Counted from the stretch's first letter, positions 43,050-53,904 are shown. The stretch is 64,000 nucleotides of DNA from Incurvaria masculella (GCA_946894095.1 OX335642.1:12163021-12227020); one strand, 5' to 3'. The notes: generated by a model from the letters alone, not told the origin. A program made the numbers and translations.

Positions 43050-44260
43050 TGCCCTTCGCTTTGAATTATCGTTCATGATCGGTTTAATCACTTTTTAAAT
43101 CGACTAATTTAAATACAGTATCAAATGCGAAATCCTCAAACTAAAGGTGCCTTTGAATTAACAGCTTAAACGATAGAAGACGCGTGGACATTCGTTACTT
43201 TATGCAGCTGCCCAAAGATTTTTCCCACGGAGCCTGCGAGGAAATGTGCCTCTCAGCCTGCAAATCCTGAAAATGCACATCTGAGAGCACGTGCACCGCT
43301 GAACACACACCGGAGCTTTCGTCTGCATTGCCTGCGGAAACCCTCACCCGAGCTATCCAGGCGTCCGTGAGTTCAGCCGTTTCGAATTGTGCGTCTGTGT
43401 TTGCATTTCACTGAGCTAGAGGGGCTAGAGTGCTAGTTTATATTGCAATAGTTTGAACTCGGAAAAAACACAAGCTAGAAGTTGCTAACAAAGTTGATGT
43501 TGAAAACAAGCGTGTGCGATGTGTCACTTTCCTAACGCTTGTACGGACGTTTACCATAAAACCGGTAGATACACCGGAAATAGAGACAAATTCGAGATCT
43601 CATTCTCATTCAACTATAGAGTAAAAGGGACTTAGGATTTCTTTCTCTTTCTTGTATTCACGTTAAATCGCGTCGGAAATAATTTAACATATAATCTTAC
43701 AGACTGAAAAAGGAATTTTCTTTGGAAGGTTTCTGAGTAAACGCTTACTCAGGATTAAGCATAACTCCGTTTTAGCATAATATTTGTAAGTTTTTTCTGT
43801 AAAAAATCACCACAAAAAGCTATAGGTGCAAACAACAACGGTCCAATACGTTTCTGTCCGAGCAAACCTAGCCCACCGCCACGGCATCCTGCACTAGCGC
43901 GATGTGCGCACTGCACCGATTTTTTCAACTCTTTGTCTTCCGTCGGAGCTCAAATATTGAAATAGACGGGGCGGCGGGTTCGTTAGCGCGCCCAAGTCCG
44001 CTGCAACTATTCCAAGAGGGCGGAATTCAATTTCGCTTGGCCCCCGACTCCCAAGCCGTCGGACCGTCTCGGGGGACAATGGCGCCGAACGCGCGCCGTG
44101 CACCGGCGTGGACGCTCAAGGGACTGTCCTACAAATAGGTCACCCTTCGGTTCAAACTAGTTGGTATTCTAGGATGCACCTGAAGTTACAACGTGTGTGT
44201 TCCGGGACTTTAAATAATAGGAGTGGTCCAACTGAATTTCTTCTCGTGCACGTCGTAAGA
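43050..44260. other. No recognisable gene; GC-rich patch
   Basis: 43880-44130 is clearly GC-rich, with overlapping frames on both strands (78 and 69 codons) and no motif. The rest is ordinary AT-rich sequence. Confidence 0.4.
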
Positions 44261-44265
44261 GGCTA

Positions 44266-44390
44266 CTGAACACGGTGTGAAAAAGCATCTCGTCGGCCGG
44301 CATGGTTTTCGCAGGACACTAGAAGTTCGAAAGCTCATGGATAGCGTCAGGCACTTATTGCGCGAGGGCCTGGCGAATGCTCTACTAACC
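44266..44390 (+). pseudogene. Decayed LINE 3' tail
   Basis: ggtgtgaaaaagcatctcgtcgg, ccggcatggttttcgcagg, gttcgaaagctcatgg and gagggcctggcgaatgc correspond to the family's last ~110 bp. It is followed directly by a C-run and a SINE. Confidence 0.65.
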
Positions 44391-44395
44391 CCCCC

Positions 44396-44553
44396 CATCC
44401 CCCTCCCCGACCAGTTGGTACCATCGTATGGAATACACGATAGTTGAAGCGGCAATCTATCCAGTACAATTTAGACGAGCCTTATAAAGAAGTAGTTCAT
44501 GTATGGCCTGTTAGGCTAATATAATGACAGTAGATGTGGTATTAGCGGTCCAT
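44396..44553 (+). mobile_element. SINE fragment
   Basis: gaccagttggtaccatcgtatgg, gttgaagcggcaat, ccagtacaatttagacg and tgttaggctaatataatgacagt, then gtggtattagcggtccatg: the 3' half of the family with small deletions. Confidence 0.68.
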
Positions 44554-44599
44554 GACATCAATAAAAATATCTAGCAGTGTTTTATGCAGCGCCGAGTTT

Positions 44600-44846
44600 A
44601 ATAAAACAGTAGCGCCGGCGAGTGATTTCGCTAACGAATTCGAATACTAATGATTTTCTCGAGTTCCAACGACTCGTAAGAATACGTAACAACTTGACAG
44701 GACGCTATTGAGTCCAACGAACATTCGATGTTGCACGTCCCAAATTCGTAAGCGAACTATGTACAGTGAGACGTTTTCCACTAACTCGTGGTTACGCAAT
44801 CCGTATAAGTTTCGATCGCTCCTCCCGTTCTCCCATGCTCGCTGAT
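44600..44846 (+). mobile_element. Family T element, 5'-truncated copy
   Basis: The interior words gaatacgtaacaacttgac and gtccaacgaacattcgatgttg, and the right terminus agtttcgatcgctcctcccg, ttctcccatgctcgctg, match the T copies at 27 and 35 kb. The left inverted end is missing. Confidence 0.68.
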
Positions 44847-44849
44847 TGT

Positions 44850-45890
44850 ATGTAGCATCAGTAAAAGCCCCACTGGAACTGAATCCTTGAACCCCGGTTC
44901 AGAACCCACACGCGAGACCTCTGAAACACAAACCACGTTTAAAAGTTACAAGCGAACATTAATATCATGACTTTCAACATGAACATTAATAGCAAGACAT
45001 GTACCCGCAAGAAGCTCGTACGAAATCGCGAGTGCATGTCCGCTCGGCTCCAACTTTTCGAACTACCCGCTGTGAAACTTCAAAAGTCGGCAACACATCT
45101 CGCTGTCAACGCGAAACTTGCCGCCCCACTTCTGATGCGAGTTTCGCTGACGGCGCGCTCGTGCAGCCGCGGAATATTGATTCAGTTACATTTTTACCTA
45201 ATCACAGTTTTGGATTTTATTGATTGTGTTGGTATTATAGCACTAGCTGCGGTGGACGGCTCCGCTCGCATCATGTCTTAAGACGTGAGAAGACAGAAAT
45301 ATTTAACAATAATATTAAACATTCGAGTCTTAGTTGATTATTAAAAGCTTAACTTAATTAATGTTTTAGGACTAGGTGAGTGAAAGTAGTATGAACGTAA
45401 GTAAGTATGAAAGAGAAGTATTTTTTATCCTACACAAATTAAAGTCAAGGCCTTTTTACAAGGCGCAGTTAAGGTTTGCATGGAGTACTGTTTGCATCTG
45501 TGAAACTGTTCAGAGTGGTCAGTCTGAGTTCTCACCTAAATTGGCGTTTACGGCAAACCGATCGACTGGCGTTTTCTGGAAACTCCATATAAGTTTTTAC
45601 TAGATATTCTGTGGTTTTACTTCTTCAAGCTGTCAAAGTCAAACGCGGACTTCCGATTTGTATGAAAACGCGGAGTGGACGTAGACGGCAACGTAGACGT
45701 TTTTACGGCAACGTTAAGTAAGCTGTCAAATCAAGCTCGGACTCGCAAATGTTAGTTCGCTTAACGCCCACTGCGCGCGCTCTTCAATTTCTCCATAAAT
45801 TTGAAAACGCCAGTCGATCGGTTTGCCGTAACGCCAATTTTGATGACAACTTAGACTACCGGCTCAGATACCTAATTAGCTCCTTGGACG
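44850..45890. other. No recognisable gene
   Basis: 45000-45260 is less AT-rich, with a 104-codon frame (44967-45281) lacking a recognisable domain. A pair of inverted words, aactggcgttt...gaaaacgccag / ccgatcgactgg...cagtcgatcgg, connects about 45540-45580 and 45805-45835, suggesting a weak 250-bp-spaced inverted repeat. Confidence 0.4.
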
Positions 45891-45894
45891 CGAC

Positions 45895-46320
45895 ACACCC
45901 TGAATTTCGAGGGAAACACCGAAGGGATGTAGGATATCTCTCTGTTCTATCGTCTCTGATAAGGAGAATGCTCGTCGGAGCTGCATAACGCTGTCCCTCA
46001 GTCCCCTTTCTACCATCGCTCAACGCACATCAGGCTGAGAATGCACCCATTCACTGTCAAAAATCCCAAAATTACAACCAATCGATTCTCTAGATTTTAT
46101 CCAAAGGATTGTTAAACTATGGAATACACTCCCTCCTGCCGAGGTATTTTCCCTGAAAACCTGGATACCTTAAAACATACTCGTATGGTGTGAAGAAGCA
46201 CCTGGCTGGTCAGCATGGTTTTCCCAGCAATTGTGTAAATTCAAAAGCGCATGGGCATCGTCGGGCCCCTCTAATATGAGGGCCTGGCATATGTCACATA
46301 CTGCGCTTAACATAAAAAAA
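45895..46320 (+). pseudogene. Decayed LINE 3' tail, longest copy
   Basis: It encodes, across frameshifts, KHRRDVGYLSVLSSL (the RR(D/N)VGxLxxFYR block of CR1/Jockey-type RT C-termini), then VKLWNTLPPAEVF (46106-46145), then the terminal KKHLAG-type region. It ends at gcgcttaacataaaaaaaa (46302-46320), an A-run 3' end. It serves as reference for the six other tails in the window. Confidence 0.72.
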
Positions 46321-46329
46321 GATCGCGAT

Positions 46330-48455
46330 TATGTCGACAGTTTCCAATAAGCACACTGACACCCGACTTCTTTAAGTGAGGCTTTCAAAATCTTTTTCCT
46401 AAAGGTGCAATTTTTCAGGCAATGAATTAGCGGGCAACTGTTTCCGAAGATGGTGAAGCAATAGAAGTAACAATATAGAGCATAAACCATAAACCATGTT
46501 GCCGGAGATTGCTAGACGTTGACGTGACGACGAAATCGACAGAGGTTGCTGTAAGTTGAGTAACTTTAGTTGCCCGTGTACGGGTACCTTTAAGTTGCTG
46601 TCACAGGCACACAACTTCCTACCGGAAATACAATGCGTTCTGTCAGAGCACTGACATAATAAGGCCAAACAAAACTCTAATTGATTTTGTCCTTCCTCTT
46701 AGTTCATTTCGTTATGATATTAGCCATCCATATAATTTTCTTGAAAGAGAACATTTTATGTTGAATGTATACACAAGATTTACATTCAAGGAAGACCTTC
46801 CCGTTTAAACCAGCCAACCTGACCCTGCAAAGTTGAGCAGCACTTCATTTGCAGCGGACTCTGGATACCGCCTTGTTTTCCAACTCAATCGAGTGATAGC
46901 GAACTTTTCAGGGGGCTCTGAAAGTTGCCGCACCCCGTCCGAGGCCCGCCTGGCAACTTCACTTGTTTAGCTTGCGAGAAAAGATTAGGGCTCCGTGGGC
47001 ATGACACAAGATGGGACTTTACGAGATAATACACTGTGATATAATCATGTTGGAAGTGCAAATAAGGAAGTTTTCGGTTTTGTTCACGGTTTAAAGAATA
47101 TCAATGCAACGTACTATTGCGTTGGTATAGTGTAAGTTTCCCTAGATGTTCGCTGATAAATCATACAAAAACATACCAAGATGAAAAATTTAAAATAAAG
47201 AAAATGAATGTTGAATTAATGCTTCTTTGAAATAAACAAGCGATAAAAATGCAGAATAGATGAACAACCATTAGTATATCCCTCAAAAAAAGCATTAAAG
47301 GAAGATTACTGGTAGTGATGGTAACTAAACCAAATATCAGTTACTTTTGTACAGATAGATAGTCCGGATTACAATGAAAAGAAGAAAGTAGATAAAAAAA
47401 ATCTGTAGAGGCTAACGCTAACGTTTGATGTCATCATCCTGGATGATAGGTTTCGATTCATAGAATTTTAAATTATAACAATCGTTCCGATCTAAAATAA
47501 AGCACATCACGAAATTAGTCAAGACGGTAATGTGTCAGATGCTCGAGGTTGTCCTCTGTCATTCGTTTTATTAATTATTGGAAAACTGCATTGTTGGTTA
47601 TACACCTATTTTATTTGTATTATGACCGTTATGCCGTTACTATGACGTTCAACTTCGTTGGCGGAAATCAGACAATCTTTGACAAGTAAGGAATGCAAGG
47701 GTGTGGTGTGCACTTACTTTATTAAAAAATAAACGAATATAAATTTTAAAAGTCCTTTCTTTATTTTATCCATATGATTAGTGAAAACAACGCCAAGCAC
47801 GAACACAAACGTCAACATTGACGAAAAAGTTTGTTACCGAATACATCTTCCGAATTAACCTTTTATTTAACAACTGCTAACTGTGTTTGAGCAGTGATTA
47901 CATGAAATTTCAAATTTCGAGTCGTATTTGCGAAACTAATTTCACCTAATGCCCTGAAAAATCTTACCATCGAATGAATAAATCATGCCAATACATTCGT
48001 ACTTTCAATGAATAATGAATGCAATTTGCAGGTTTCATTTGCGAAACTAATGCCATCCATCGAAGTGAAACAATGCCCTGTAGTGTGAAACTGAAATCAA
48101 TTATGTAGTTAGCACAGCTGCGGTGGCGGCTGCAGCCCATCTCACTTCCCAAATGTAGTGATATGAAATCCAGATAGTACAGAAATTAAGAACTTTGTAC
48201 AGCGTGGACACGACTACAGAAAAGATAAAGTAGGAGTAGTGTCATGTGGGTGCTACACCATCGCCGCCACATGGATTTATCTATACAAAACTTATGAGTT
48301 TGTTTTTTTTGCATGATCACGATAATCCCTGTCACTACAGTTGGATTTGTTTTTTTATATATTAATATGAATATTTTGTATTTGATAGTCCAAATCTTAA
48401 AAAAAGGTTATAGGCTATTAAACATGACGCTTCGACCCTTAGGAGCCGAACAAAA
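46330..48455. other. No recognisable gene
   Basis: AT-rich except 46800-46990. The word atttgcgaaactaat recurs at about 47927 and 48039, with attcacctaatgccctg/aaacaatgccctg downstream, a weak direct repeat of about 110 bp. No domain-bearing frame. Confidence 0.45.
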
Positions 48456-48460
48456 AGAAA

Positions 48461-48752
48461 ACCGGCCAAGTGCGAGTCGGACTCACAAACGTAGGGTTCC
48501 GTACCATCGTACAAGATTTAACAAAAAAAAACACGTTTTTTGTATCGGGACCTTATGTCATCTTTATTATTTTTAAATGTTACCTATTTGTTGTTATAAA
48601 TAAATACACACTCTGTAAAAATTTCAGCAGCCTACCTATTAGGGTTCATGAGATACAGCCCTGTGACAGACGGACGGACGGACCGACGTACAGCGAAGTA
48701 GTATTAGTAATAGGGTTACGTTGGCACCTTTTAGGTACGGAACCCTAAAAAG
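48461..48752 (+). mobile_element. ggttccg-type interspersed element, copy 2
   Basis: It starts aaccggccaagtgcgagtcg, continues with gtagggttccgtaccatcg and ttcatgagatacagccctgtgac, has a gacg/gacc microsatellite core (48667-48690), and ends ggcaccttttaggtacgg, aaccctaaaaa. It is the full-length partner of the reverse copy at 17500-17812. Confidence 0.8.
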
Positions 48753-48779
48753 TCAGAAAGAATGTTAAGCCAAAAATAA

Positions 48780-49060
48780 GTAATAGACCGGGTGGGCACT
48801 GCGACGCGCAGTGGTTCGGGGCCCGAGAACGTGTTTTACCGGGCTCCTCTCGGGTCCATAATTTTTTAACGAGAAATTGACCCAAGCCAAGGCGAGAACC
48901 TCAGCTAGTCAATTTATAAGCTGTGTGATTTCTAAAGTATCTAAAGATTATTTAGTAGTATTTAAAAATGGAAAAATCTAAATTTGAAAAAATCGTTCGT
49001 TCGTAGCTTAAGGGCGCGGTACCTTGCTTCTCATGCCAGAGATAGTGGTTAGAAAGCGCT
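48780..49060. repeat. Probable repeat remnants incl. tRNA-like head
   Basis: 48785-48910 is GC-richer and ends in cggtaaaac-like and cgagaacctcagctagtc wording seen in insect interspersed repeats. 48997-49040 (cgtagcttaagggcgcgg, cttctcatgccagagatagtgg) looks like a decayed SINE tRNA-like head. Boundaries uncertain. Confidence 0.35.
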
Positions 49061-49386
49061 GGCAACTTTTTATTACGTTCCTTAATATGAATATGCAGGG
49101 CTCAAGAACTACGATTTTAAGGAACGCATTCCGAACACTGAAACGTCCGGATAGCGTCCGGATCCCGGCCAGTCCGATTCGGAGCGGAACTTATTTAGAG
49201 CAAGTTTTATGTGGTCCGTCCGGCGCAAATGCAATTTGTCGAGCTGTTTAGGAGTTTTGAACTCCGCCGTACTCTTTTATGTGCGGAAATAGAATACGTG
49301 GTACTGCGGCTTCGGTGTGTTGCAGTGTTTAAGTGTTGAACATCGGTTTAGTCGAGACTAAAGCCAACTAAACACTGTGCAGCTAA

Positions 49387-49491
49387 AGGCCGAATGCACG
49401 AAATAAGATCAACGTAAGATCAACGTCAAAGTATGATTAAACATGTAAATTTTTATGGACGGTATGGAAGGGAGCTAAGTCAACTCCATAC
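49387..49491 (+). mobile_element. Palindromic MITE family M, partial copy
   Basis: aggccgaatgcacgaaa, aagatcaacgtcaaagtatga, aaacatgt and ggtatggaagggagct match 55357-55445. The right end is replaced. Confidence 0.65.
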
Positions 49492-49524
49492 GGTTTAATA
49501 TAGGTGATTAATTTTAAATTAGTT

Positions 49525-49949
49525 TACTATGTTTTTTTATGCAACCTCACATGGATGTCTAATACCACACAGCAACCGTTATGATATTAGCCCAATAAAC
49601 CACATTCCCGAAGGAATTAGGTGCTTAGCATGCCAGGACCTTCCCTTCATGAACACGACTACATTGAACTGGATGAAAAATACGGACAATTTTTCATTGC
49701 CGCTTCTACCATAGTTTCACCCCATCCGGTGTTACCAACCCGGGCGGGCTTAAGCCTACCACCTAGTAGGGGAAGGGTACACCTACAGTTTTACATGTGT
49801 TCTGAACCATGGAACAGCTCGCATTCGTAACAAAATGCACTTATCCAACTCAGAAAGAGAAAGAAAGTGGTGCATGTCTGGCCGAGGATTTGAACCCAGA
49901 CCTCTCGCATGAAAGGCAAGTCCTTTAGCCCCTAGACCACGAGCTGTAC
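49525..49949 (-). mobile_element. tRNA-derived SINE, full length (reference copy)
   Basis: On the minus strand: the head has A box TGGTCTAGGGG (complement at 49929-49940) and B box GGTTCAAATCC (complement at 49886-49896), followed by the full ~330-bp body and the tail ccatgtgaggttgcataaaaaaa. Length about 420 bp with an A-run at its end. A pol III-type internal promoter plus a 3' A-run defines a SINE. Frames of 61-69 codons across it are incidental. Confidence 0.88.
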
Positions 49950-49954
49950 AAATA

Positions 49955-50455
49955 AGTAATAATGTCGTCTCTTTCTGCAAACAGGCTTGACTCTTTTATT
50001 TCAAGTAATTAACAAGAATTCTGATAAAGTTAGATCAGAGGGGAGGCAATCCAATCACCTTAATAATTCACTCCATTAGGGTGGTTCTAAACTGTTAAGG
50101 TCGAATTAACTTAATTATGGTCTAATTATCAGTTTCCGTTGTGTGGTGCCGTTTCCGAAGTAACCAGTGGAACTCAATTTTGCAATCATAAAACAAAATT
50201 AATGAGCATTGAACTAGATGGATTGTGAAATATCGGGCACGCAGCCGCGCAAGGAAACGGAAAAGAAACATCTTCAACGGGTAAAGTTACTCGACGGACA
50301 TGTGAGTAAAACGCCCATTTTTATCTACAACCAAGGACAATTCGGTCGGCAAGATATTCCGGTCGTGTGGATGCAAACGTCAGCGTGAGGACGTTTCTGT
50401 GTCTCTATGGATATTGAAAAACAAATGTCTTTGCCTGTTGGTTTCGTCACATAAA
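49955..50455. other. No recognisable gene
   Basis: Unremarkable AT-rich sequence preceding the LINE. Confidence 0.5.
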
Positions 50456-50456
50456 C

Positions 50457-51539
50457 ATGCACTCCATCATGTTGCCTTATTTTCTACTTCTTCTAAAAAA
50501 AATTGCCTTCAATGGTATTAAAGGAAATCTGTTAAGATGGTTCTCTTCATACATCTCTGATAGAAAGCAGCGAGTAGTTGTCAATGGTTATTGTTCTGAT
50601 TTCATCTCAGTATCTTCTGGAGTTCCCCAAGGATCAATTTTAGGCCCATTTCTTTTTATCTTATTCATTAATGATGTCATTCATAATTTTCGCTATAGTA
50701 AAATTCTCATATATGCTGATGACATGAAAATTTATGTAAAAATACGTTCTAAAGAAGATTGTGAGGCACTTCAAACTGATTTGGATTCCTTTTATAACTA
50801 CTGCAATCAGAATAAACTATTTTTAAGTATCTCGAAATGTAAGGTTATTACTTTTACTAAGAAAAAACAACCACTCTATTTTAATTACCACATTGGAGGT
50901 GTTTTGCTAGAACGTGTTGAAGTTATTAGGGATCTAGGTGTGTTATTCGATACTAAGCTTCATTTTGACAAACATATCGATAAAATAATTAATAGTGCAT
51001 ATAGAATGATGGGCTTCGTGCTTCGCACGGCGCGTCAATTTAAAAGAGTCTCAACGTATATCTTACTATATAATTCACTCGTCCGGTCACAACTAGAATA
51101 CGCAACGTCAGTTTGGAATCCGTTTTATAGTAAATATTCTCATTCTGTTGAAATGATCCAACGAAAATTTTTAAAGATTTTACATCGTCGCATGTACAGG
51201 CGAACCCTTTCGTATGAGTTACACCTAGACCAATTCTCACTATCAAGCCTCCACAATAGACGTATATTACTAGACATGTCATTATTTTTTAAAATCGTCA
51301 ACGGTTTAGTAGATTGTCCTGATTTACTAAATCAAATGGGTCTGCGGACTCCGTCACGCTCGACTAGAAATACTCATCTCTTCCACTTGGATCTATGTCG
51401 AACCAACTCAGGTTTCCGTATGCCAGTCTGGCGTATGTGTAATACATACAATACTCAATTCGATGACTCGGATGTGGACATCTTCTTCATGACGTCTCAT
51501 CAATTTAAGAAAGCTGTATTGTGTACACTTTCCGCTTAG
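50457..51539 (+). CDS. Non-LTR reverse transcriptase, 5'-truncated
   Basis: A 360-residue frame, the C-terminal half of a LINE ORF2. Retrotransposon homology begins around residue 14 (KKIAFNGIKGNLLRWFSSYI). GVPQGSILGPFLF lies at 55-67 and the catalytic YADD at 86-89, followed by the thumb (RDLGVLFDTKLHFDKHID), RSQLEYATSVWNPFYSKY, and a C-terminal region ending in LCTLSA. Endonuclease and the first RT motifs, including the first catalytic aspartate, are lost by 5' truncation, so it is inactive. No stop or frameshift interrupts the remainder. Motifs fit the Jockey/CR1 group; clade not assigned. The first ~13 codons may be flanking DNA. Confidence 0.85.
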   Translation: MHSIMLPYFLLLLKKIAFNGIKGNLLRWFSSYISDRKQRVVVNGYCSDFISVSSGVPQGSILGPFLFILFINDVIHNFRYSKILIYADDMKIYVKIRSKEDCEALQTDLDSFYNYCNQNKLFLSISKCKVITFTKKKQPLYFNYHIGGVLLERVEVIRDLGVLFDTKLHFDKHIDKIINSAYRMMGFVLRTARQFKRVSTYILLYNSLVRSQLEYATSVWNPFYSKYSHSVEMIQRKFLKILHRRMYRRTLSYELHLDQFSLSSLHNRRILLDMSLFFKIVNGLVDCPDLLNQMGLRTPSRSTRNTHLFHLDLCRTNSGFRMPVWRMCNTYNTQFDDSDVDIFFMTSHQFKKAVLCTLSA

Positions 51540-52055
51540 AAACAAATGGCCAAATACATATATTTTGTAATATATTTATGTATGAATATACTTTAGTTAC
51601 TATTAATATACTCATACCTTAAAATAATCTAGTTCTGTCAATGTTATTTACTTATTTACTTTTCTTTGGTCCTATGTTCCCATACCATACTGTATTATAC
51701 TATATTTTACTATATTGTATTACATCACATTACATTTTTCAGATTGCAATTTATTCGATCGGGATGATTCACTTAGGCATTGCAACGACGATATCGACTG
51801 TGGTTTATCGACTGTGGTTTGCTTACTAGCATATAACATTTTTAATATAAAAGTTAATCAATAGCTGTAAGTTTTTCTTATTTTGTTTCTACAAGATACA
51901 TATACTGCTTCGTCCTACTACTTTTGCAAAACTTGTGAAATACGAAGCTGGACTAACATATTTTCTAAGCAATATATTAACACTTATATTAAGTTTTCTA
52001 TGTTACTCTGTTTGTTTTTCCTGAAATAAATAAATAAAAAAAAAAAAATAAATAT
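50490..52055 (+). mobile_element. LINE, 5'-truncated, with 3' UTR
   Basis: RT frame, then about 480 bp of AT-rich 3' UTR ending in aataaataaataaaaaaaaaa (about 52024-52048). 5' truncation with an A/TAAA-rich 3' end is the usual result of target-primed reverse transcription. Target duplication not resolved. Confidence 0.75.
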
Positions 52056-52287
52056 TTCACTTCATCTACCGACATGCATGTCTTCATACATTCAGTATGA
52101 TTACGGGCGCTCCGCACCTAACCTTGGCGAAGTTCAAACAAATTTGTACTGAGCCAAAGTGGCGGAGGCATATTTATCCGAAAAGAAATACCGGACGATT
52201 TTTACTCAGAAATATTTGCCGCGGATTATAAATTTAAATTAATTACAAGTTACTTCATTCCAAGCAAAAAATACACTCTGATATAAT

Positions 52288-52846
52288 AGGCTAGGAGGTC
52301 GCAACAAAAATGGTAACGATAACGTAAATGGCTGAAACTGGGTTCATGGTATAAAGGCCAACCCTCTGAATCTAAATGTGTCAGTCTGCCTGTTCCAAGT
52401 GGTTGCGTTACGTAGATAAGGCGACTGAAAAAGTAGTTACGGTGACAAATAATAAATATGATAAGGTAAATGGATGCAAATGACGAAGCATGAAAGTATC
52501 AGTACACCCGTACTTAGCAATACAAAAACTGAACAAATCTTTGGTTGCATTTCTTAGTTATAGGCGATTTAGGTTACAGATATAACTTTAGGTATATTTA
52601 AGTATTTAATTAAAAAACCGACTGGTTATTGTTGTATAATTAAAAGGTATCAATGTTTCCAGACAATCTGTATATTCATCAGCAGGTACATACCAGCATC
52701 TATTATATATAGCCAATCTAGATAACGCAACCACTTGGCGCAGGCAGACCGACATATTTAGCATCAGAGGGTTGGTCTCTAACACGAGAACCCAGATTCA
52801 GCCATTTACCTTATCGTGACCAAAAATGTCGTGACCTCCCGGAATA
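52288..52846 (+). mobile_element. MITE with ~130-bp terminal inverted repeats
   Basis: The left terminus ctaggaggtcgcaac, aaaaatgg, then cgtaaatggctgaa, gttggggttc-type words, ccaaccctctgaat and caagtggttgcgtta (52291-52415) is inverted at the right terminus (taacgcaaccacttg ... cagagggttgg ... ttcagccatttacc ... aaaaatgtcgtgacctcccgg, 52724-52842). About 555 bp, no reading frame. Confidence 0.75.
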
Positions 52847-52847
52847 T

Positions 52848-53165
52848 AAGGAATGTGACATGTATGTATGTATAATCGACCGTGAAGCAAGGACACATTA
52901 ATTAAATAAACATCCCTGTAAACAGAACTACTTTACGACATGGAGGTGAAGAAATACACCTCCATGCTTTACGAATATACTGCAAGGCTGGACCCGAACC
53001 AGCAAAACATACCATTCGCGGGTATCGCGTCTAACCAATTTTGCTGGTTCGGGCCCAGCCTTGCAGTGTATTCGTAAAGTAGTTCTTTTTACAGGGATCT
53101 TTCTTTAAATGTGTGTCCTTGCTTCACGGACGATTATACATACATACATGTCACATTCCTTGAAA
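52848..53165. mobile_element. Near-palindromic element with long arms
   Basis: The left arm 52848-53010 and right arm 53039-53165 are reverse complements: aaggaatgtgacatgtatg, gaagcaaggacaca, cctgtaaa, actactttacg, actgcaaggctgg, cgaaccagcaaaa on the left and their complements on the right. The loop is about 28 bp. The left arm is longer because of a 36-bp hairpin insertion. It directly adjoins the preceding MITE. Confidence 0.78.
52931..52973. repeat. 36-bp hairpin insertion with 7-bp duplication
   Basis: CTTTACG occurs at 52931-52937 and again at 52967-52973. Between them, catggaggtg (52939-52948) and cacctccatg (52957-52966) form a perfect 10-bp hairpin. The opposite arm of the host palindrome has a single cgtaaag and no hairpin, showing the 36 bp is an addition. 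Confidence 0.8.
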
Positions 53166-53201
53166 CAATCAACGTACATGCTTAGTTCGAAAAAGTATAT
53201 T

Positions 53202-53215
53202 TACACTCTGATATA
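53202..53215 (+). repeat. Direct repeat of left flank (tacactctgatata)
   Basis: The exact 14-mer occurs at 52272-52285, just left of the MITE at 52288, and here, 40 bp right of the neighbouring palindrome. Both are in direct orientation. Confidence 0.6.
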
Positions 53216-53269
53216 TTTTTCCAAACGCGCCAAAAGAAGCGTAACTTCTAAAACAAAACAACACCACAA

Positions 53270-53900
53270 AGTCAGCGCGTCAAGCAAAAAGCACCCGAAA
53301 CACAATCAACCTCCGACATGACCGCCGAGCGGCAGCACGTGTGTCGCAACGAGCCGGGACGAGACGTTCGGGGGAGAATTTATCTTTATTGACACTGTTC
53401 GGGAAAATACAATCACCGGAGGAGGGACTCGCGAGGCGGCGGCCGCGGCACGCGCAGAACAGAATACGCAGCGGGACGGGTGAAGATGCCACCCCGGCTG
53501 TGACGATTAGCAGAAACATATTTTAGGAAGGTGTGTGCGTCAAAATTACGGTCGTTTGTGTCTATTTGCGCTGATCAAGATTTTGGCGCTTATTTATTTA
53601 CTATCGAAATGTTTTACAACACTGGGTAGTATGCGAAACTTGTAAGGGCAACTTTCAAGGCGGCTTACATGTTTGTCCTACTCACGTATAGTTAATGCTA
53701 GTAGTAATAGGTTCCTTGTTCTATTCACTCTGTCACGTGCATTGTCTCAAGTGGGCGTTCTGCGCAGAGTGAGTTCGCTGCCGCCTCTCGAGATTTAATA
53801 AGCCAACGACCACTTTGCTGGCGCGCCAATAGTCGGCCGCGTCGACCGGGTTATGATTTCTGAAGGACCCCGCGCGTCCGTCGACTAAGGCGTGGAAGGA
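53270..53900. other. GC-rich, CpG-rich island
   Basis: 53300-53500 and 53750-53900 are much richer in G+C than surroundings. Overlapping frames of 61-79 codons on both strands show no recognised domain. It could be promoter or first-exon DNA, but no specific motif supports that. Confidence 0.35.
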
Positions 53901-53904
53901 TTTT

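Noticed and set aside
53270..53530. CpG-island promoter with coding first exon
   Set aside because: GC-rich but without core-promoter words, a convincing frame or a strong splice donor; kept only as a GC island.
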